Shown one piece after another: positions 45,352 through 54,551 of a stretch of DNA of 64,000 nucleotides. The position numbers and the translations under genes are program-made. Under the pieces are notes generated by a model. That model ran no database searches. It worked only from the letters and a program-made list of their open reading frames with translations, and was not told the origin of the DNA. Source of the stretch: Microbacterium paludicola (GTDB taxonomy: Bacteria > Actinomycetota > Actinomycetes > Actinomycetales > Microbacteriaceae); assembly GCF_015235415.1 (NCBI RefSeq), contig NZ_JADGLL010000010.1, forward strand, positions 1 to 64,000, written 5' to 3'. Each line of letters begins with the position of its first letter. Position 1 is the stretch's first letter.

Positions 45352-47576
45352 TGACAGACGCGACAATCCTGCCCGTCGACAAGCCGACGCTCACCGCGGT
45401 CGCCGCGGGCCTGCATCACGACGCGCACTCCGTGCTCGGGCCGCATCCCCACGAGGGCGGCGTGACGGTGCGCGTGCTGAAGCCGCTCGCCGCGGGCGTG
45501 ACGGTGCGGTACAAGACGGCGCCCACTCGGCGCTTCCCCGACGGGTGGGCAGCGGTCGAGCTGGAGCACGAGCACGAGGGAATCTGGGTCGGGGTGCTTC
45601 CCGGCGTCGCCTCGGGTGACGTGCCGCCGTACCGCGTCGAGACCGCGTACGGCGAGGGGGAGGACCGGATCGTCACCGACCGCGACGACCCGTACCGCTT
45701 CCTTCCCACGCTCGGCGAGGTCGACCAGCACCTGATCGGCGAGGGGCGCCACGAGGCGCTGTGGCGCGTGCTCGGAGCGCACGTGCACCGCTACGAGGGC
45801 TGGGGCGATGCGCCGGATGTCACCGGCACGGCGTTCGCCGTGTGGGCGCCGCGCGCCCGAGCCGTGCGCGTCAAGGCCGACTTCAATGACTGGGACGGCC
45901 GCGAGCACCCGATGCGCCGCCTCGGCTCGTCGGGAGTCTGGGAGCTGTTCGTGCCGGACGTCGGCATCGGCACCAGGTACAAGTACCAGATCCTCGGCGT
46001 CGACGGCGTCTGGCGCGAGAAGGCCGACCCGATGGCCGGCTACGCCGAGAAGCCGCCGCTGACCGCGTCGATCGTGCACGAGTCCTCCTACCGCTGGGGC
46101 GATGCGGAGTGGCTCGACCGGCGGGCGGCCGACGCCGCGCGGGGGCACACCGACAAGCCGATGGCGATCTACGAGGTGCACCTCGGATCCTGGCGCCGCG
46201 ACAAGACGTACGCGCAGCTCGCCGACGAGCTCGTCGGCTACGTCAGCGACCTCGGCTTCACGCACGTCGAGTTCATGCCCGTGATGCAGCATCCGTTCGG
46301 CGGGTCCTGGGGCTACCACGTCACGTCGTACTACGCCCCAGACAGCCGCTTCGGCGATCCGGATGGCCTCCGCTACCTGATCGACCGCCTCCACCAGGCG
46401 GGGATCGGGGTCATCCTCGACTGGGTGCCCGGCCACTTCGCCACCGACGAGTGGGCGCTCGCGCGCTTCGACGGCGCCCCGCTGTACGAGGACCCCAACC
46501 CGCAGCGCGGCTGGCACAAGGAGTGGGGCTCTCACATCTTCGATTTCGGCAATCCGCCGGTGCGCAACTTTCTCTACGCGAACGCGATCTATTGGCTCGA
46601 GGAGTTCCACGCCGACGGTCTGCGCGTGGACGGGGTCGCCTCGATGCTCTACCTCGACTACGCCCGGAAGGACGGCGAGTGGACGCCGAACATCCACGGC
46701 GGCCGCGAGAACCTCGAGGCGGTGCAGTTCCTGCAGGAGATGAACGCGACCGTCTACCGCCGGGTCCCCGGCGTGGTGACGATCGCCGAGGAATCGACGT
46801 CGTGGCCCGGCGTCACCGGACCGACCTCCGGTGGCGGGCTCGGCTTCGGGTTCAAGTGGAACATGGGCTGGATGCACGACTCGCTCGGCTACCTCAAGCG
46901 CGATCCCGTGCACCGCATGCACCACCACGGCGAGATGACGTTCTCGCTCGTGTACGCCTGGTCCGAGAACTACGTGCTGCCGATCTCGCACGACGAGGTC
47001 GTCCACGGCAAGGGATCGCTGCTGCGCAAGGCGCCGGGGGATCGCTGGCGGCAGCTCGCCACCCTGCGCGCCTATCTTGCGTACATGTGGGCGCATCCCG
47101 GCAAGCAGCTGCTGTTCATGGGCAGCGAGTTCGCCCAGGAGTCGGAGTGGGCAGAGGCCCGCGAGCTCGACTGGTGGCTGCTCGACCTTCCCGACCACCG
47201 CGGCGTGCACCACGCGATGCGCGACATCAACGGGCGCTATCGCGAGACGCCGGCGCTGTGGGCGCTCGACACCCAGCCGGCCGGCTTCGAATGGCTCGTC
47301 GCGGATGACGCGGGGGCGAACGTGTTCGCGTTCGCCCGCACCGACGGCGAGGGATCGCGGCTTGTCGCCGTGAGCAACTTCTCGGCCCAGCCGCACGACC
47401 GCTACCGGCTGCGCTTCCCGCAGCCCGGCGCGTGGGACGAGGTGCTCAACACCGACGCCTCCGGCTACGGCGGCTCGGGCGTCGGGAACCTCGGCCGCGT
47501 CGACGTGCCCGCGGACAGCCATGCGGAGATCGCGGTGCCGCCGCTCGCGACGGTCTGGTTCCGGCTGGCTGACTGA
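45348..47576 (+). CDS. glgB: 1,4-alpha-glucan branching enzyme
   Basis: A 742-residue GH13 branching enzyme. Two CBM48-type modules (about residues 20-115 and 140-230) precede the barrel. The nucleophile Asp428 is in LRVDGVASMLYLDY and the acid Glu481 in TIAEESTSWPGV; SHDEVVHGKGS is also present. It makes alpha-1,6 branches on the glucan built by GlgE. ATG 45348, or the next codon ATG 45351, starts it over the mak stop. A perfect terminator follows. Confidence 0.95.
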   Translation: MMTDATILPVDKPTLTAVAAGLHHDAHSVLGPHPHEGGVTVRVLKPLAAGVTVRYKTAPTRRFPDGWAAVELEHEHEGIWVGVLPGVASGDVPPYRVETAYGEGEDRIVTDRDDPYRFLPTLGEVDQHLIGEGRHEALWRVLGAHVHRYEGWGDAPDVTGTAFAVWAPRARAVRVKADFNDWDGREHPMRRLGSSGVWELFVPDVGIGTRYKYQILGVDGVWREKADPMAGYAEKPPLTASIVHESSYRWGDAEWLDRRAADAARGHTDKPMAIYEVHLGSWRRDKTYAQLADELVGYVSDLGFTHVEFMPVMQHPFGGSWGYHVTSYYAPDSRFGDPDGLRYLIDRLHQAGIGVILDWVPGHFATDEWALARFDGAPLYEDPNPQRGWHKEWGSHIFDFGNPPVRNFLYANAIYWLEEFHADGLRVDGVASMLYLDYARKDGEWTPNIHGGRENLEAVQFLQEMNATVYRRVPGVVTIAEESTSWPGVTGPTSGGGLGFGFKWNMGWMHDSLGYLKRDPVHRMHHHGEMTFSLVYAWSENYVLPISHDEVVHGKGSLLRKAPGDRWRQLATLRAYLAYMWAHPGKQLLFMGSEFAQESEWAEARELDWWLLDLPDHRGVHHAMRDINGRYRETPALWALDTQPAGFEWLVADDAGANVFAFARTDGEGSRLVAVSNFSAQPHDRYRLRFPQPGAWDEVLNTDASGYGGSGVGNLGRVDVPADSHAEIAVPPLATVWFRLAD

Positions 47577-47583
47577 TCCGCGC

Positions 47584-47617
47584 GAGAGCCCGGAGAGGAT
47601 GTCCTCTCCGGGCTCTC
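47584..47617 (+). terminator. terminator of the glgE-treS-mak-glgB operon
   Basis: GAGAGCCCGGAGAGGA and TCCTCTCCGGGCTCTC form a perfect 16-bp hairpin, 7 bases past the glgB stop, followed by TTCGT. Confidence 0.9.
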
Positions 47618-47658
47618 TTCGTGCCTCCCGTGTGCTTCGCACGTGCCCGTGCACGGCA

Positions 47659-47688
47659 GAACGCCCGTCGCATCTGCGACGGGCGTTC
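47659..47688. terminator. second hairpin, probable backup terminator
   Basis: GAACGCCCGTCGCA (47659-47672) and TGCGACGGGCGTTC (47675-47688) pair perfectly over 14 bp. It stands between glgB and the minus-strand YeaQ-like gene, so it could serve either direction. The rest of 47577-47806 holds nothing else visible. Confidence 0.8.
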
Positions 47689-47806
47689 GCTTGCCGGGAT
47701 CCTCGCCCCTCCGGGGCCGACCCGCGATCCGCGGGGTCAGGTGGCTCGTGAAGGAGGGATCCCCTTGCGGTCGGACACGAGGGGGTGCGCCGACGTCTGT
47801 TGGGTG

Positions 47807-48076
47807 TTACCGAGCCGTCTTGTTGCGGCCCGTGATGAGGCCCCAGATCAGCAGCACGATGATCGCGCCACCGATGGCGAGGAGCCACGTGGTGATATCG
47901 AAGAATCCCTCGAGGTTCGCATCGAAGATCAGACCGCCGAGCCAACCACCCAGCAGTGCGCCGACGACGCCCAGGATGAGGGTTGCGATCCAGCCGCCGC
48001 CCTGCCGTCCAGGCAGGATCGCCTTCGCGATCGCTCCGGCAATGAGTCCGAGGATGATGAATGCGATGAAGCCCAT
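47807..48076 (-). CDS. GlsB/YeaQ/YmgE family small membrane protein
   Basis: An 89-residue, very hydrophobic protein: MGFIAFIILGLIAGAIAKAILPGRQGGGWIATLILG... with three helices and the GAxxxG-type repeat AIAKAILPG...GGWLGGLIF. It matches the YeaQ/YmgE (transglycosylase-associated) family of stress-related membrane proteins. The ATG at 48076 is preceded by GGAAGGGAG. Function unknown. Confidence 0.88.
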   Translation of the reverse strand: MGFIAFIILGLIAGAIAKAILPGRQGGGWIATLILGVVGALLGGWLGGLIFDANLEGFFDITTWLLAIGGAIIVLLIWGLITGRNKTAR

Positions 48077-48209
48077 GACGCGCTCCCTTCCTGCGGGGAT
48101 CTCCCGCGACAATCACGTTACGGAGATGCGGATGAGGTCGGCAGGGGCTTGACATCCGCTGGGAACATGCGCTTAGACGTTCCGCTGAGCGGGAGTTTGG
48201 GTCGCGAGG

Positions 48210-48800
48210 TCAGGCGGGACCGAGTCGGAGGACGCCCGTCGTCTCCGTGACGCGGAGGTCGTCCGTCAGTCGGACGATGCGCGCGAGCGCATCCACCTCC
48301 GCTATCACGGTGCCGAAGCGCTGCGGGTCGCCGCACAGGGCGGTGACCGTCACGAAGTGCGCGCCGGTGTCCCACGTGTACTCCGCCATGGGCGGGGCGC
48401 CGGCGGCGTCGGGGCGGTCGAGCACGAGCTTCTCGCCCATGCCGAGGTAGGCGCCCTGGAACGGTTCGGTGTCGTCGTACTCCATGGGCATCATCGCGCG
48501 CGCGGCGCGCAGCTGCGCAGTGATCTCCTGAACCTGCGCCGCGACCACCACGAGCTCGGGATCGTCCTTCCAGACCCACACCAGCACGCGGCCGTCGGCA
48601 CGGCGGAGCATCAGGGGCGCCGCCTGGCTCAGCGTCCACGCGAGCAGGCCGCTGCCGCGGCCCTGGCCGCCCATCATCCGGGAGCCCTGGCCCAGCAGCA
48701 TCCGGATCGCCGCCTTGCGGTGCCGACGCCCGCGCAGCCCGAGCGATCCGGTCACGGCGACCCAGCGCGAGGGGTCGGCATCGGCCTGAAGTCGGGGCAT
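48210..48800 (-). CDS. conserved hypothetical protein
   Basis: A 196-residue protein. The N-terminal half has basic GSLGLRGRRHRKAAIRMLLGQGSRMMGG, and a compact C-terminal half contains RVLVWVWKDDPELVVVAAQVQEITAQLRAARAMMP and GEYTWDTGAHFVTVTAL-like segments. No family assigned. ATG 48800 follows GTGACATG context on the minus strand; the next plus-strand gene, apt, begins 32 bases on, so they are divergent. Confidence 0.6.
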   Translation of the reverse strand: MPRLQADADPSRWVAVTGSLGLRGRRHRKAAIRMLLGQGSRMMGGQGRGSGLLAWTLSQAAPLMLRRADGRVLVWVWKDDPELVVVAAQVQEITAQLRAARAMMPMEYDDTEPFQGAYLGMGEKLVLDRPDAAGAPPMAEYTWDTGAHFVTVTALCGDPQRFGTVIAEVDALARIVRLTDDLRVTETTGVLRLGPA

Positions 48801-48831
48801 GTCACCAGGGTACGTGCGGGAGGATGGGGGA

Positions 48832-49344
48832 GTGGATGCCCTCACGCGCGCCGAGTCCCTGATCGCCCTGACCCCGGATTATCCCGAGCCCGGCGTGCTG
48901 TTCCGCGACGTGTCGCCGCTCCTGGCGGACGGCCCGGCGCTGCGCGCGGTCATCGAGGAGCTGATCCGGCCCTTCGAGGGCACCTACGACATCGTCGCGG
49001 GTATCGAGGCCCGCGGCTTCCTGCTCGCCGGCTACGCCGCGGCCCTCGGGGGCGTGGGCATGCTGCAGATCCGCAAGGCCGGCAAGCTGCCGCGCCCGGC
49101 GGCGGCGGTGTCGTACGAGCTCGAGTACGGCACGGCGACGATCGAGGCGCCCGGAGTGCTGCGCGAGGGCGAGCGCGTGCTGCTGCTCGACGACGTGCTC
49201 GCCACCGGCGGGACGCTCGCGGCGGCGCAGAGTCTCGTCACCGAGCTCGGCGCGGTCGTCGCCGGCTCCGCCGTGGTCCTCGAGCTCACCGACCTCGGCG
49301 GCCGCGCCGTGGTGGGCGACGTGCACACGGTCTTCACCGCCTGA
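48832..49344 (+). CDS. apt: adenine phosphoribosyltransferase
   Basis: A 170-residue PRTase. Adenine-site motifs FRDVSPLL and EARGFLLAG are followed by the PRPP loop VLLLDDVLATGGTL. It salvages adenine to AMP with PRPP. GTG 48832 is about 8-12 bases after GGGAGG/GGGGGAG. No obvious partner gene; secG, secD or relA, often near apt in actinobacteria, are not in the window. Confidence 0.93.
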   Translation: MDALTRAESLIALTPDYPEPGVLFRDVSPLLADGPALRAVIEELIRPFEGTYDIVAGIEARGFLLAGYAAALGGVGMLQIRKAGKLPRPAAAVSYELEYGTATIEAPGVLREGERVLLLDDVLATGGTLAAAQSLVTELGAVVAGSAVVLELTDLGGRAVVGDVHTVFTA

Positions 49345-49424
49345 GCTCACACCGCCTGGGCTCAGTGCCTCGGTTCACCGCCTCACGCGGCTCAGCGGCG
49401 CCGGCCGACCCCCGTCCCCGGCGC

Positions 49425-50795
49425 CTAGAACGGAGCAGGGTCACGCCAGGCCGGCTCCGGCGGCGGATCCGGGTCGGCGGAGGCTTCGATCGCGGCGACG
49501 AACCTCACCGTCCGGGCAGGCACGTCGGTCTTCCGGCGTCCGGTTGGACTGATCCAGGCCATCAGCCCGTCGAACCCCTGTTCGACATCCCAGTCGGAGT
49601 TGTGTTTCAGCACGTGGTGACTGCGACACAGCGGCGCGAGGTTGCCCACCTCGGTGCGACCACCCTCCGCATACGCGACCGTGTGGTCGAGGTCGCAGCG
49701 ATACACCGGCTGCCGGCAGCCCGGGAAGCGGCAGTGCTCGTCTCGGGCGGCGAGGAACCGCTTCTGATCGGCCGTCGGGACGTAGGTGTCGACGGTGCGG
49801 AGGCATCCGGTGTCGGGATCGGCGAACAGCCGCGCCCAGGTGTGAGTGCGCCCCGCGAGGCGGCGCGCGACCTCGGGTGAGACAGGGCCGTGGCCGGCGA
49901 GGAACGCGGGTTCGTCGCCGATGCCGAGGAGGGTGTCGACCGGGATGGTGATCTGCACACGCGGCCGGAAGCACGCCGTCGTGTCGGCCGCGCCATCACC
50001 GGAGAGCGCCTTCGCGGCGCCGGCGAGCATCGAGTCGACGAACGCGTCGGCGCGCAGCTGCTGCAGGGTGCGGGTGTCCGCGCTCGTCGCGGCCGCCCTC
50101 TCGTCACCGAGAGGCACGTCGTCGGGGAGTGGACCGGCATCCATGATCGACAGCCCCATCTGCGTCAGCATGTCCTGGATGCCGTGCGCGCGCACGCTCT
50201 CGATGATGGCGTTGAAGTGACTGACGCCCTGGGGGAGGTCGTCGACCCAGGTGCGACGCTGCTCGAGGGCGGCCTCATGCCGCTCGACGAACGGGATCGG
50301 TTCGAGCTCTTCGGCGACCGCCTGCGCGATCGGGCGCAGCCGTCCGGGTGTCGTCTCGGCGGCGCGTTCGACGACGACGCGTTCGTAGCGGGAGCGGACG
50401 TGTGCGTCGTCCAGACGCTCGCCCTCGTCGACGATGACGGTGGCGTGAGCGGGGGAGATCCGCCCCTCGCACAGTGCGCTGTAGGTGGCTGGGAACTTCG
50501 AGATCAGCACGGTGGCGTCTTCCATCCGCGCGCGCAGCGTGCGGTCGGAGGCATTCGTCGCCACGGCGATGTCGGCCGCGATCGCCCGCACCGGAAGGTC
50601 CCACCTCGCCGGAGCCTGCGCCTCGTGGATGAGATCTTCGGCCATCAGCTGCGCCCGCGCGAGCAGGTTCGCCTTGATCGCGGTGACGCCGGCGATCATC
50701 TGGTCGGCCGCGGCGACGCCGTCGATGATCGCGTTCAGTGCGTCACGGCGCGCGGGATCGAGGTCCCATCTCTGCGCGAAGCCCGTCCCGGCCAT
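49425..50795 (-). CDS. DUF222 domain HNH endonuclease-like protein
   Basis: A 456-residue protein. The N-terminal DUF222 region (residues 20-300) is followed by an HNH domain, CRFPGCRQPVYRCDLDHTVAYAEGGRTEVGNLAPLCRSHHVLKH, with the metal and catalytic His residues intact. Actinobacteria carry many such proteins, often of unknown role, some intron-like or mobile. No repeats flank it here. It stands alone. Confidence 0.9.
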   Translation of the reverse strand: MAGTGFAQRWDLDPARRDALNAIIDGVAAADQMIAGVTAIKANLLARAQLMAEDLIHEAQAPARWDLPVRAIAADIAVATNASDRTLRARMEDATVLISKFPATYSALCEGRISPAHATVIVDEGERLDDAHVRSRYERVVVERAAETTPGRLRPIAQAVAEELEPIPFVERHEAALEQRRTWVDDLPQGVSHFNAIIESVRAHGIQDMLTQMGLSIMDAGPLPDDVPLGDERAAATSADTRTLQQLRADAFVDSMLAGAAKALSGDGAADTTACFRPRVQITIPVDTLLGIGDEPAFLAGHGPVSPEVARRLAGRTHTWARLFADPDTGCLRTVDTYVPTADQKRFLAARDEHCRFPGCRQPVYRCDLDHTVAYAEGGRTEVGNLAPLCRSHHVLKHNSDWDVEQGFDGLMAWISPTGRRKTDVPARTVRFVAAIEASADPDPPPEPAWRDPAPF

Positions 50796-50869
50796 GCGAC
50801 AAGTCTGCCAGGGACCTCAGACATTCGTTCGATGTCAGATGGGCCTGTGGAGAAGAAGTATCGAAGAAA

Positions 50870-51595
50870 TCATCGGTCGGGCGATGCCTGGGCGAGGTCG
50901 GCATGCCGTGTCGTCACCGCCGGCCGTTGCTGCGGCGTCAGCCACACCGCCAGCGCGAGACCGACCGTGCCGCCGACGAGCTGAGCCAGGATGAACGACG
51001 GCGTCGAGGCCGGCGCGATTCCCGCGAACGTGTCCGAGAACATCCGGCCGATCGTGATCGCGGGGTTCGCGAAGCTCGTCGACGCCGTGAAGTAGTAGGC
51101 GGCGCCGATGTACGCGCCGACGACGGGCGCGGCCATCGAGCCCCGCCCCGTCCGGACCAGGACGAAGATCGCCAGCACCAGTCCCGCGGTCGCCACGACC
51201 TCGGCGATCAGGTTCGGGGGCGTCGCGCGTGCCGTTGTGCTCCAGGAGACCGCGGGCGCGGCGAACATCACGTTGGCGAGGATCGCGCCCGCGACGCAGC
51301 CGAGGATCTGCGCCAGAACATAGGGGCCGACCTCGCGCCAGCGGCGGGCGCCGAGGGCGGCGTCGGCGATCGTCACGACGGGATTGAAGTGGGCGCCGGA
51401 GATCGGCTGGAACAGCGCGATCAGCACGCCGAGGCCGAGCGCCGTGGCGAAGGCGTTCTGCAGCAGCTGCAGGCCCGCATCGCCCGGCGACAGCCGCTGC
51501 GCCATGATCCCGGACCCCACGACGATCGCCGCGAGCAGCGCGCTGCCGAGGAACTCGCCGACGAGCGGCCGGGAGGAGACTCGATCCGGATGCAT
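50870..51595 (-). CDS. MIP/aquaporin-family channel, probable arsenite or glycerol channel
   Basis: A 241-residue channel with six helices and two pore loops: SGAHFNPVVTIAD near the first NPV and TSFANPAITIG with NPA. It is of the aquaporin/glycerol facilitator type. Because it is divergent from an arsenate reductase and shares two operators, it may exit arsenite (AqpS-like); this is an inference. The first ATG of the channel, at 51595, overlaps a palindromic operator. A longer start upstream would include that operator in the coding region. Confidence 0.85.
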   Translation of the reverse strand: MHPDRVSSRPLVGEFLGSALLAAIVVGSGIMAQRLSPGDAGLQLLQNAFATALGLGVLIALFQPISGAHFNPVVTIADAALGARRWREVGPYVLAQILGCVAGAILANVMFAAPAVSWSTTARATPPNLIAEVVATAGLVLAIFVLVRTGRGSMAAPVVGAYIGAAYYFTASTSFANPAITIGRMFSDTFAGIAPASTPSFILAQLVGGTVGLALAVWLTPQQRPAVTTRHADLAQASPDR

Positions 51596-51610
51596 AGACA
51601 ACAGTCTATG
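51593..51610. promoter_or_regulatory. palindromic operator 1 of the arsenic divergon
   Basis: CATAGAC-N4-GTCTATG is a perfect 7-bp inverted repeat. It covers the ATG of the channel gene. It matches operator 2 in CATAGA and TCTATG. Confidence 0.75.
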
Positions 51611-51660
51611 GGTCGGTTGCGCCGACATTCGCTCAGCGATGGAGGAAGCCATTCCCAATA

Positions 51661-51678
51661 CATAGATGTTGATCTATG
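51661..51678. promoter_or_regulatory. palindromic operator 2 of the arsenic divergon
   Basis: CATAGAT-N4-ATCTATG is a perfect 7-bp inverted repeat 34 bases before the arsC start. Together with operator 1 the consensus is CATAGAy-N4-rTCTATG, like an ArsR/SmtB-type site. Confidence 0.75.
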
Positions 51679-51711
51679 CTTCTCGCAGAGTCGACGATCG
51701 AGGAGGATCCG

Positions 51712-52383
51712 ATGTCTCAGATCCAGGATGGGCGCAGCGCGAACGAGAGCGGCGGGCTCCTCTCGCCAGACGCGGTGCTCCACCGCGCGGCTGAGCGCCT
51801 CGCCGTCCGGTTCGACGGCATCGTGAACGAGGAGACCGTCGAGCGCGTGGTGTTCGAGTCGTACGCGGCTCTCGCGCGCACCGCGAAGGTCACGCGGCTG
51901 CTGCCCGCGCTCTCCGAGAACTTCGCGCAGGATCGGCTGCTCGCGCTCGCGCAGTCGAAGGGACTGATCGACAAGGCCGTGCCCGAGGTGCTGTTCGTGT
52001 GCGTCCAGAACTCGGGCCGCTCGCAGATGGCGGCCGCGATCACCCGCATGATCGCCGGCGACCGGGTGCACGTGCGCTCCGCCGGATCGCAGCCGGGCGA
52101 GCGGATCCTGCCCGTTGTCACGGAGGTGCTCGACGAGATCGGCGCCGACGTGTCGGCAGAGTTCCCCAAGCCCCTCACCGACGACGTGGTCCGCGCGGCC
52201 GACGCCGTGATCACCATGGGCTGCGGGGACGCCTGCCCCCTGTACCCCGGCAAGCGCTACCTCGACTGGCACCTGCAGGATCCCGAGGGGCTCGACGTCG
52301 ACGGCGTGCGCCGCGTGCGCGACGAGATCCGCCGGCACGTCGAGGAGCTCCTCGCGGAGATCGCGCCGACCGCGAGGGGCTGA
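51712..52383 (+). CDS. arsC: arsenate reductase of the LMW-phosphatase fold with N-terminal helical domain
   Basis: A 223-residue protein. An N-terminal helical dimerisation-type domain of about 85 residues precedes the catalytic loop CVQNSGRS (Cys97, Arg103). The second cysteine motif, MGCGDACPLYPGKRYLDW, is that of arsenate reductases that use mycothiol or thioredoxin, common in actinobacteria. It reduces arsenate to arsenite. ATG 51712 follows AGGAGG; earlier ATG 51676 has no such site. It is divergent from the aquaporin. Confidence 0.88.
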   Translation: MSQIQDGRSANESGGLLSPDAVLHRAAERLAVRFDGIVNEETVERVVFESYAALARTAKVTRLLPALSENFAQDRLLALAQSKGLIDKAVPEVLFVCVQNSGRSQMAAAITRMIAGDRVHVRSAGSQPGERILPVVTEVLDEIGADVSAEFPKPLTDDVVRAADAVITMGCGDACPLYPGKRYLDWHLQDPEGLDVDGVRRVRDEIRRHVEELLAEIAPTARG

Positions 52384-52630
52384 CCGCACGCCTCCGGGCG
52401 CTTCGATATGCACCTGTGACCGCGGGGCGGCGGATTTGGCGTTCGGCGGTATTTCGCACCGGCAGAATGTTTTACATCGCCGAAACGCTGGTGTCCGGTC
52501 GACTTCTTTCGCCGCACCTACGGTGGAGTGACCGACCGACGTCACGCCGATCGTCCCTCCCGGCGCGAGACCCCCCGGTACCATCCGGATGTCGGATCGC
52601 GCCCCATCCCCGCATGAGTGGAGAACCCGA

Positions 52631-53689
52631 ATGATCCGCAGCCCTTACATCCGTCGTGGCCTCGCAGCCGCCGGCCTCACCCTGACCGGCGCCATCGCGC
52701 TGTCCGCCTGCGCCGGAGGCGCAGCACCGGCCGCCGAGGCCGAGGGCGAGGACGCCGGTCACGGCTCGATCACCGTCCAGCAGAGCTGGATCAAGAACGA
52801 GGAGTTCGCCGGCGAGTTCTACGCCACGACGAAGGGCTACTACGAGGAGGCGGGCTTCGACGAGGTCACGCTGCTCGAGGGTCCCTCGACCGGCGTCGCC
52901 GAGCTCATGGGCGGCACCGTCCAGGTCGCCCTGAACGACCCGCTCGCCGTCGGCGCCGCGGTCGCGAACGAGGGCGCCACGATCAAGATGATCGGCGCCA
53001 CGTTCCAGAAGAACCCCTTCACCGTGCTGTCGCTCAAGGACGGTGCCGACATCGCCACGGTCGACGACCTCAAGGGCAAGAAGATCGGCGTGCAGGACTC
53101 GAACCGTGCCGCGTTCGACGCGTTCCTCGAGGCGAACGGCATCGGCCAGGACGAGCTCGAGATCGTCGCCGTGCAGTACGACCCGGCGCCGCTCACGAAC
53201 GGCGAGGTCGACGGCTTCTACGCCTACCTGACGAACGAGGCCCTCACCGTCAAGCTCGCGGGCAACGAGATCACCAACCTGCCGCTCGCCGACAACGGCT
53301 TCCCGCTCGTCGCCGAGACCGTCTCGGTCACCGACCAGTACCTCGCCGAGAACCGCGAGCTGCTCAAGGACTTCCTGGTCGCCGAGATCAAGGGCTGGAC
53401 CGACGTGCTCGCCGACCCCGAGCAGGCGGCCGAGGACGTCGTCGCCGACTTCGGCACCGACCTCGACCCGGTCAAGACCCTCGAGGCGATGAACGCCCAG
53501 GCCGAGCTGATCTCGACCCCCGACACCGAGGCGAACGGCCTGTTCACCATCACCGAGGAGATGCAGCAGGCGACGGTCGACAGCCTCGCCGGCGCCGGCA
53601 TCGACGTCGCGGTCGAGGACATCTTCGACCTGAGCCTCCTCGACGAGGTCTACGCGGAGAACCCCGAGCTCGTCGACTACGCCGGCTGA
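52631..53689 (+). CDS. NitT/TauT-type ABC transporter substrate-binding lipoprotein
   Basis: A 352-residue secreted lipoprotein; the signal peptide ends with lipobox LSAC (Cys27). The mature protein resembles the NMT1/SsuA family ([45 protein letters not shown]), which bind small organic compounds such as pyrimidine precursors, sulfonates or nitrate. With urate oxidase and allantoinase nearby, a purine-related ligand is likely but unproven. The upstream 247 bp contains no gene. It begins the importer operon. Confidence 0.88.
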   Translation: MIRSPYIRRGLAAAGLTLTGAIALSACAGGAAPAAEAEGEDAGHGSITVQQSWIKNEEFAGEFYATTKGYYEEAGFDEVTLLEGPSTGVAELMGGTVQVALNDPLAVGAAVANEGATIKMIGATFQKNPFTVLSLKDGADIATVDDLKGKKIGVQDSNRAAFDAFLEANGIGQDELEIVAVQYDPAPLTNGEVDGFYAYLTNEALTVKLAGNEITNLPLADNGFPLVAETVSVTDQYLAENRELLKDFLVAEIKGWTDVLADPEQAAEDVVADFGTDLDPVKTLEAMNAQAELISTPDTEANGLFTITEEMQQATVDSLAGAGIDVAVEDIFDLSLLDEVYAENPELVDYAG

Positions 53690-53726
53690 CCCCGGGCCTT
53701 CGCCAGAACCAACGGAGATCCACACC

Positions 53727-54551
53727 GTGACCCACACGGAGACCGCGACCGGTGCCCAGGACGTCCTGGGCACCGGTCTGCACATCAGCGGACTGAACAA
53801 GACCTTCCGGCAGGGACGTCGCGACGTCGTCGCCCTGCAGGATGCGAACCTCCACACCGAGCAGGGAACGTTCCTGTCGCTTCTCGGGCCGTCCGGCTGC
53901 GGCAAGTCGACGATCCTGCGCATCCTCGCCGGGCTCGAGGATCCGACGAGCGGCACCACGCGCGTCGACGGCAAGTCGCCCAAGGAGCTGCGCGCGTCGA
54001 ACAGTCTCGGCATCGCGTTCCAGGACTCGGCGCTGCTTCCCTGGCGCAGCGTGCAGGCCAACATCCAGCTTCCCTTCGAGGTGGCGGGAAAGCCGGTCGA
54101 CCGCGACTACGTCGCCGAGCTCATCGCCCTCGTGGGCCTCACGGGCTTCGAGAAGGCGAAGCCGGCGCAGCTGTCCGGCGGCATGCGCCAGCGCGTCTCG
54201 ATCGCGCGCTCGCTCGTGATGAAGCCCGAGGTGCTCCTGTTCGACGAGCCGTTCGGCGCGCTCGACGACATGACGCGCCAGCGCCTCAACCTCGAGCTGC
54301 TGCGCATCTGGACCGAGAAGCCGGCGACCACGCTGCTCGTCACGCACGGCATCTCCGAGGCGATCTTCCTGAGCGACAAGGTCGCCGTGATGACGCCTCG
54401 GCCGGGCCGGATCAAGGAGGTCATGGACATCGACCTGCCGCGTCCCCGCCTGCCCGAGATGATGCGGACCCCCGAATTCCACGCGTACGTGGACCACGCA
54501 TCCGACCTGCTGTTCGGCGCGCCCGCCGCCGCGTACGCCGATGAGCACTGA
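53727..54551 (+). CDS. ABC transporter ATP-binding subunit
   Basis: A 274-residue NitT/TauT-type ATPase. Walker [10 protein letters not shown], signature LSGGMRQR, Walker [12 protein letters not shown] and the H-loop [10 protein letters not shown] are intact. It energises import of the ligand held by the preceding lipoprotein. The GTG at 53727 follows a GGAGATCC stretch. It overlaps the next permease gene by 11 nt. Confidence 0.93.
   Translation: MTHTETATGAQDVLGTGLHISGLNKTFRQGRRDVVALQDANLHTEQGTFLSLLGPSGCGKSTILRILAGLEDPTSGTTRVDGKSPKELRASNSLGIAFQDSALLPWRSVQANIQLPFEVAGKPVDRDYVAELIALVGLTGFEKAKPAQLSGGMRQRVSIARSLVMKPEVLLFDEPFGALDDMTRQRLNLELLRIWTEKPATTLLVTHGISEAIFLSDKVAVMTPRPGRIKEVMDIDLPRPRLPEMMRTPEFHAYVDHASDLLFGAPAAAYADEH

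Noticed and set aside
45282..48155. Minus-strand frame of about 957 codons opposite glgB
   Set aside because: Shadow of glgB; no start signal and no domain.
49425..50795. DUF222/HNH protein as a mobile intron or defence nuclease
   Set aside because: No terminal repeats, intron structure or neighbouring modification gene; such proteins are abundant in actinobacteria as stand-alone genes.
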